Origin: Bacteroidota bacterium
GTDB lineage: Bacteria; Bacteroidota; Ignavibacteria; Palsa-1295
Assembly (NCBI GenBank): GCA_018266755.1
Contig: JAFDZW010000001.1
Location: 1-64,000, forward strand
Length of the DNA stretch: 64,000 bases
Direction of reading: 5' to 3'
Part shown: positions 60,701 through 64,000 of the stretch, piece by piece
Position numbering within the stretch: position 1 is the stretch's first letter
Layout: each line of letters starts with the position of its first letter
Made by a program: the position numbers and the translations under genes
The notes under the pieces: generated by a model
Database searches by the model: none
The model's input: the letters and a program-made list of their open reading frames with translations, nothing else
What the model was told of the DNA's origin: nothing

Positions 60701-62799
60701 CAGTTACCGGCACGACCGGTCAGCTTGCGGTCTTCACCGGAACGCATGCAGTCGGCAACGGTAACCTTACCGGGGATGTGACGACCAGCGGTACGACGGC
60801 GACGACGATTGCGAACAATGCGGTGACTACCGCCAAGATCGCAAACTCGAACGTCACGTACGCAAAGTTGCAGAACGAGTCGCCACTGACGATTCTCGGC
60901 AATGCTTCCGGTAGTGCCGCAGCACCGTCAGAAATCACGCTCGGCACCGGACTGACCTTCCCGACCACGTCGTCGATCGCGTTGGCAAATACGACGGTCT
61001 CGGCAGGTACATACGGCAACGCGACGACTGTCCCGACGATCACCGTCGATGCACAAGGCCGTTTGACATCCGTGGTTAGTACGACGATCTCCGGCGTTAC
61101 GCCGGGCGGCGCGGCAGGCGGCGATCTCACCGGAACGTATCCGAATCCAACTATTGCGAACTCGGCCGTTACGAGCGCAAAAATCTTGGACGGTACTATT
61201 GTTGATGCCGACGTTAGCCCCACAGCGGCGATTGCCTACTCGAAGTTGAATCTGACGGGTAGCATCGTCAATGCGGATGTATCGGCTATTGCCGGGATCG
61301 TGTACTCGAAGCTAAACCTCGCAAGCAGCATCGTCAACACGGACATTGCACCTGCTGCTGCGATCGCATACTCGAAGTTGAACCTGACAAACAGCATCGC
61401 CACTGCCGACCTCACCAATAGCTCGGTTACCTACGCGAAGATCCAGAACGAAACCAATGGAACGTTGCTGGGTAATAACTCTGGCGCTGCAGCGGCTCCG
61501 TCAGAGCTCACGCTGGGTGGCGGGCTTACGTTCGCATCGGCTTCGTCGATCGACCTGTCAAATACTACCGTGTCCGCGGGTTCCTATGGTGACGCGACAC
61601 ATGTAGGTGCGTTCACCGTTGACGCTCAGGGCCGCTTGACGGCAGCCTCCAGTGTCCTGATCTCGGGTACCACACCTGGTGGTGCAGCTGGCGGCGATCT
61701 CACCGGAACGTATCCGAATCCGACAATTGCGAATGGTGCAGTGACGAGTGCGAAGATTGCAGACGGTACGATCGATAATGTCGATATTAGCAACACGGCA
61801 GCGATTGCCTACTCGAAGTTGAATCTCGCTTCGAGCATCGTCAACGGCGACCTCGCCGGCGGTGTCTATGGTGCGATCACGGGCCTCGGCACGCAGAGCC
61901 AGGCACTGGATATGGGTACCACGAACAAGATCATCAACTTGGCCGATCCCACGTTGGCCCAGGATGCTGCCACAAAGAACTATGTTGATAACGCCGTGAC
62001 AAATGGCGCCCTTGGCGGTGATCTGAGTGGTACGGTTGGTAATGCAACGGTTGCAAAGATCAACGGCGCAACGCTCGGTACGACGACGGCAACGGATGGT
62101 AATATCCTTGTCGCCGATGCCACAAACCTGTGGCAGTCCGTTCCGATGTCGGGTGATGTTACAATCGTGAATACCGGAGCCACGACGATCGGAACGGGTG
62201 CTGTGACTACCACAAAGATCGCCGATGCAAACGTTACCTACGCAAAGATCCAGAACGTAGCGGATGCAAGGCTGCTGGGTAATAACTCGGGTGCTGCTGC
62301 GGCTCCGTCCGAGATCTCGCTCGGTACCAGCCTCGCATTCACCGGCTCGACGCTGAACACGATCCAGGACATCCGCACGACGGCTACGCCGACGTTTAGC
62401 AGTGTCACCGCGACGAACAATGTGAATGCAAGTTCGGGCTCGTTGCAGACCGCCGGGACGACCCGTATCAATAACTCTGGTACGGCGACACTGACGGGTA
62501 TCGCGGGTAGCTTTGTTACAAAGACTGCAAACTACACCGCAACCGCGACAGACCGTTTCGTGCTCGCCGATGCTGGTACTGCAGCAGCAGCGCTCACGAT
62601 TACGTTGCCCGCAGCAACCAATGCCGGACTGATGATCACGGTCATTGCAAAGGGTACGACCGGTGCGAACACTGTTAGTGTCGTTGCGGCCGGAACCGAT
62701 GTCATTGTTGGCGCAATCCCGGCCTTCAATGGAATTGACGGAGCAGTATCGCTGGTGGCGGATGGATCTGGTACATGGTACGTCTACTCACATGAGTAA
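57718..62799 (+). CDS. Giant exported tail-fibre-like repeat protein 7
   Basis: It has 1693 residues. Signal: MKQSIAFLLCALFATTALA-Q. N-module: HNLQLDDGLGHFSLIQGSFT, then LPPGGGMILTAPQPGTASLA and WLTHGN. The stalk contains five copies of the phage tail-fibre motif DP(A/T)xAQDAATKNYVDN (near 59407, 59795, 60228, 60627, 61943), four copies of a SKLNLASSIVNGDLAGGVYG block, and GGDLTGTYPNPTIANSAVTS. The first two blocks share identical 96-bp DNA (59269-59364 and 59656-59751). The C-terminal domain (SFVTKTANYTATATDRFVLA, then LTITLPAATNAGLMITVIAK and TWYVYSHE) matches that of gene 1. It is the largest member with gene 1; the two bracket the array. No sorting domain for T9SS is present. Confidence 0.8.
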   Translation: MKQSIAFLLCALFATTALAQQPHNLQLDDGLGHFSLIQGSFTGGTYTLPPGGGMILTAPQPGTASLAWLTHGNLLLDSDWTNNILGNLDNYPLRIVTNAMTRIYVAADGTTNINDSAYAVTHIGNGSANPQLVIQGSPDAISGDSYPSSKWDLDVQGDAAVSGIARFGQSGASIWIDGSSFPNNSIVSDFNLALESYPSFSVLINDANGNNTNINSSVSATTTIGTNSNGSTINLNAPTISAPNIPSSVTATNVLVLNSGNIEQSSLSFVTGSGTVNTIPKWTPSTNTLGDSKLTDDGTTLNYNSGSFTAAATGITMTADDPGAGVGDAGQIVVRGSTDNNQQLKIGYNTSGDYATIMSIRQGFGGRALYINPLAGNVGIGYTGGTSLTAALNVNGTVKIASLPASASSTVVTSNSGTLESRPIGEIAVTGTGTQNFITKWNNAGGTTIGNSLLSDDGTTLNYNTGMFTVASATGNTVTGGSLTVGNLTTNGVVHATGGTGLLASSLIVNADVDPAAAIAYSKLNLASSIVNGDLAGGVYGAITGIGTQSQALNMNSHLINNVTDPASAQDAATKNYVDNSITNAVTAGTIGQLAIYTGTNSIGSTNLSGDVTTSNSAVTTIATGAVTSGKILDGTIDNVDVSATAAIAYSKLNLASSIVNGDLAGGVYGAITGIGTQGQALDMNSHLINNVTDPASAQDAATKNYVDNTITSTAWVHTGNSGLTDNTNNFLGTSDDVQLRIVTNGTTQMIVDNSVNPHTLDMVAGGTVTNVGHINAGGGTINLDDNTDLNNHDLSNLGYVTINTGGGATIKSATGTDGVSINDFVDMNNHRIVNVVDPTSAQDAATKNYVDNSITTGINGAVNGTTGQLAVFTGTHAVGNGDLSGDVTTAGTTATTIANGAVTSAKIADGTIDNVDISNTAAIAYSKLNLASSIVNGDLAGGVYGAITGLGTQSQALDMGTTNKIVNLADPTLAQDAATKNYVDNSITTGVNAAVTGTTGQLAVFTGTHAVGNGNLTGDVTTSGTTATTIANNAVTTAKIANSNVTYAKLQNESPLTILGNASGSAAAPSEITLGTGLTFPTTSSIALANTTVSAGTYGNATTVPTITVDAQGRLTSVVSTTISGVTPGGAAGGDLTGTYPNPTIANSAVTSAKILDGTIVDADVSPTAAIAYSKLNLTGSIVNADVSAIAGIVYSKLNLASSIVNTDIAPAAAIAYSKLNLTNSIATADLTNSSVTYAKIQNETNGTLLGNNSGAAAAPSELTLGGGLTFASASSIDLSNTTVSAGSYGDATHVGAFTVDAQGRLTAASSVLISGTTPGGAAGGDLTGTYPNPTIANGAVTSAKIADGTIDNVDISNTAAIAYSKLNLASSIVNGDLAGGVYGAITGLGTQSQALDMGTTNKIINLADPTLAQDAATKNYVDNAVTNGALGGDLSGTVGNATVAKINGATLGTTTATDGNILVADATNLWQSVPMSGDVTIVNTGATTIGTGAVTTTKIADANVTYAKIQNVADARLLGNNSGAAAAPSEISLGTSLAFTGSTLNTIQDIRTTATPTFSSVTATNNVNASSGSLQTAGTTRINNSGTATLTGIAGSFVTKTANYTATATDRFVLADAGTAAAALTITLPAATNAGLMITVIAKGTTGANTVSVVAAGTDVIVGAIPAFNGIDGAVSLVADGSGTWYVYSHE
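59269..59364 (+). repeat. Direct repeat inside fibre-like gene 7, copy 1
   Basis: These 96 bp are identical to 59656-59751. The unit encodes the IAYSKLNLASSIVNGDLAGG block. Less similar copies lie near 60487 and 61801. Confidence 0.85.
59656..59751 (+). repeat. Direct repeat inside fibre-like gene 7, copy 2
   Basis: Identical to 59269-59364, 387 bp away. Identity at synonymous sites points to recent duplication or gene conversion. Confidence 0.85.
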
Positions 62800-62830
62800 G
62801 CACTAGCGACTGGCTAATTAGTCATGATAG

Positions 62831-62856
62831 AAAGCGGGCCCTTGTGGCCCGCTTTT
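62831..62856 (+). terminator. Intrinsic terminator after fibre-like gene 7
   Basis: AAAGCGGGCC-cttgt-GGCCCGCTTT followed by TGTTTT. It ends the array. Confidence 0.9.
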
Positions 62857-63083
62857 GTTTTCTGGGAGAACTGTTGTATATTGATTTACCCCATGACAGG
62901 CACCACTTGTAAGTCAGAATGACGAGGTCAGAAATCAGCATCGAATGGTCGCACAGAAATTCAGGGCACAAGTTCTCCGTCCCAGGACTGATCGACCAGC
63001 GTGCGTTCAGGTCAGTGGGAGAACGTGCGATTGTGTAAAATTAGAACGTTAAAATACAAGGAGTTACGTAGTGCCCGAGGAGG

Positions 63084-64000
63084 TCAGTTGCGGGGCTTTT
63101 TCGGTAGCGTGACCGAGAAGCTGGAGCCTTCGCCGCGAGTGCTTTTGACCGAGATCGTGCCGTGGTGGGCCTCAACAATATGTTTGCAGATGGCGAGTCC
63201 GAGCCCGGTTCCGCCGGGCGACATTCTGGAGCGGTCCTTGTCGACACGGTAGAAGCGCTCGAAGAGTCTGGGCAGATGTTCGGCCGCAATGCCGATGCCG
63301 GTGTCGTGGACGACGATCGTGACCTGGTTTTCCCCTGGCTGCTTGTCGTAGAGCTCGACTTTGACTGCTCCCCCTTGTTCGGTGTATTTGATCGCATTAT
63401 CGATCAGATTCACCATGACTTGTTTGAGGCGGTCTTTGTCGCCGAAGACTTCGACTTCGTGGTGGGGCAGAACGTTGCCGGTAAAGTAGAGCTCGATCTG
63501 TTTTTGTGCAGCGATGGCGCTCATTTCGTGGACCAGATCGCGAAGGAACGGCTGGATGTCAAAGAGCCGAAAGCTCATGCGCATCTCGCCGGACTCGATG
63601 CGGCTAATGTCGATCAAGTCATTGAGCAGGGCATTGAGACGTTCCGACTGACCATGAGCTCGTTGCAGAAAGTCGCGATTGACGTTCGGGTCGTCCACCG
63701 CTCCGTCGAGCAATGTCTCGAGAAAGCCCTGAACGGCGAAGATCGGAGTACGTAGTTCGTGGCTGACATTCGCAAGGAATTCGCTCCGGACTCGTTCGAG
63801 CTTCTGCATGGCTGCGTAATCGAGTGCCTGCTTTTCGGCGATGGCGTTAATGGCGGTGGCCAGCGAACGCAGCTCATCGGGGACTTCGGTCGGGCCGAAG
63901 TTCGAGACTTCGAGGCGCCCTTTGGCAACTTCCGCAGCCTGCGGCGCAAGGTCGGCGATCGGCCGGACGAGTCTTGCACTGTGCAGCCAAAAGAAAATGA
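63084..64000 (-). CDS. Sensor histidine kinase, PhoR-like (5' partial)
   Basis: The frame stays open to the window edge, so the N-terminal sensor is missing; 305 complete codons are visible. After a short hydrophobic end (FFWLH) comes a HAMP-like linker (SARLVRPIADLAPQAAEVAK). Next is the HisKA domain with the phospho-acceptor His in EFLANVSHELRTPIFAVQGF. The ATPase core follows: N-box MVNLIDNAIKYTEQGG, G1 HDTGIGIAAEHLPRLFERFY and G2 GGTGLGLAICKHIVEAHHGT. It autophosphorylates on His in response to an unknown signal and passes phosphate to a response regulator, presumably encoded nearby outside the window. The gene's 3' end faces the fibre array. VQGFLETLLDG is typical of PhoR-type kinases. 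Confidence 0.92.
   Translation of the reverse strand, partial: IFFWLHSARLVRPIADLAPQAAEVAKGRLEVSNFGPTEVPDELRSLATAINAIAEKQALDYAAMQKLERVRSEFLANVSHELRTPIFAVQGFLETLLDGAVDDPNVNRDFLQRAHGQSERLNALLNDLIDISRIESGEMRMSFRLFDIQPFLRDLVHEMSAIAAQKQIELYFTGNVLPHHEVEVFGDKDRLKQVMVNLIDNAIKYTEQGGAVKVELYDKQPGENQVTIVVHDTGIGIAAEHLPRLFERFYRVDKDRSRMSPGGTGLGLAICKHIVEAHHGTISVKSTRGEGSSFSVTLPKKPRN

Noticed and set aside
41536-62799. Prophage
   Set aside because: Tail-fibre-like repeats suggested it, but no capsid, portal, terminase, tail-tube, lysis or integrase gene is present, and all seven proteins carry signal peptides.
62856-63083. Promoter-like TATATTGA near 62877 with a hypothetical downstream gene
   Set aside because: The box departs from TAnnTTTG, no gene follows on the plus strand, and transcription would run antisense into the kinase gene.

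Overview
The window looks like a chromosomal segment of a Gram-negative member of the Bacteroidota/Chlorobiota group (Ignavibacteria or Kapabacteria-like). The evidence is type IX secretion (T9SS)-style C-terminal sorting domains, signal peptides ending in A-x-A-Q, a TonB receptor and LPS-type glycosyltransferase (two membranes), and promoters of the Bacteroidota form TTTG - about 20 nt - TAnnTTTG. The species assignment is inference. No rRNA, tRNA, CRISPR array, transposase or phage structural gene was recognised.

Layout. 1-12.2 kb is a cell-surface region: a giant beta-propeller/Ig-like T9SS protein (5' end cut off by the window) overlapping an OmpA-family protein, a TonB-dependent receptor under a TetR regulator with two matching operator-like sites, and two secreted proteins with T9SS-like tails. 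12.3-21 kb holds housekeeping and small accessory genes: Mpl ligase, a family-9 glycosyltransferase, a Mg-chelatase-type AAA+ ATPase with a DCC thiol protein, a DUF6624 protein, an orphan, a PQQ-type propeller and a PAP2 phosphatase. Several intergenic palindromic repeats lie among them. 21-25.7 kb carries nuoAB and nuoCD of complex I, separated by a dihaem cytochrome c peroxidase lipoprotein. 25.7-28.7 kb is a copper module (CopZ, CopA) and an AhpD-like protein. 28.7-36.9 kb, on the minus strand, has an outer-membrane DUF5916 protein, sdhCD, surE-ftsX, pta and a HEAT-cyclophilin fusion. 37-41.1 kb is a compact cluster of two Ddl-like ATP-grasp ligases, a GNAT acetyltransferase and a KamA-family radical-SAM aminomutase.

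41.5-62.8 kb is the most unusual part. It holds seven consecutive same-strand genes for large, highly repetitive Gly/Asn/Thr/Ser-rich exported proteins. They share short N-terminal and C-terminal modules and are built from repeats otherwise typical of phage tail fibres (GGDLTGTYPNPTIA, QDAATKNYVDN). One ends in a glycine-rich domain resembling phage Gp38-type tail-tip adhesins. Most have their own promoter-like sequence or terminator. Two are preceded by a shared transcribed leader whose hairpin differs by compensatory base changes, so a conserved RNA element is likely. The window ends in a PhoR-like sensor histidine kinase, truncated at its 5' end.

The best candidates for something undescribed are the host-encoded tail-fibre-like array with its structured leaders, and the ATP-grasp/GNAT/KamA cluster, which could make a modified beta-lysine peptide or osmolyte (inference).
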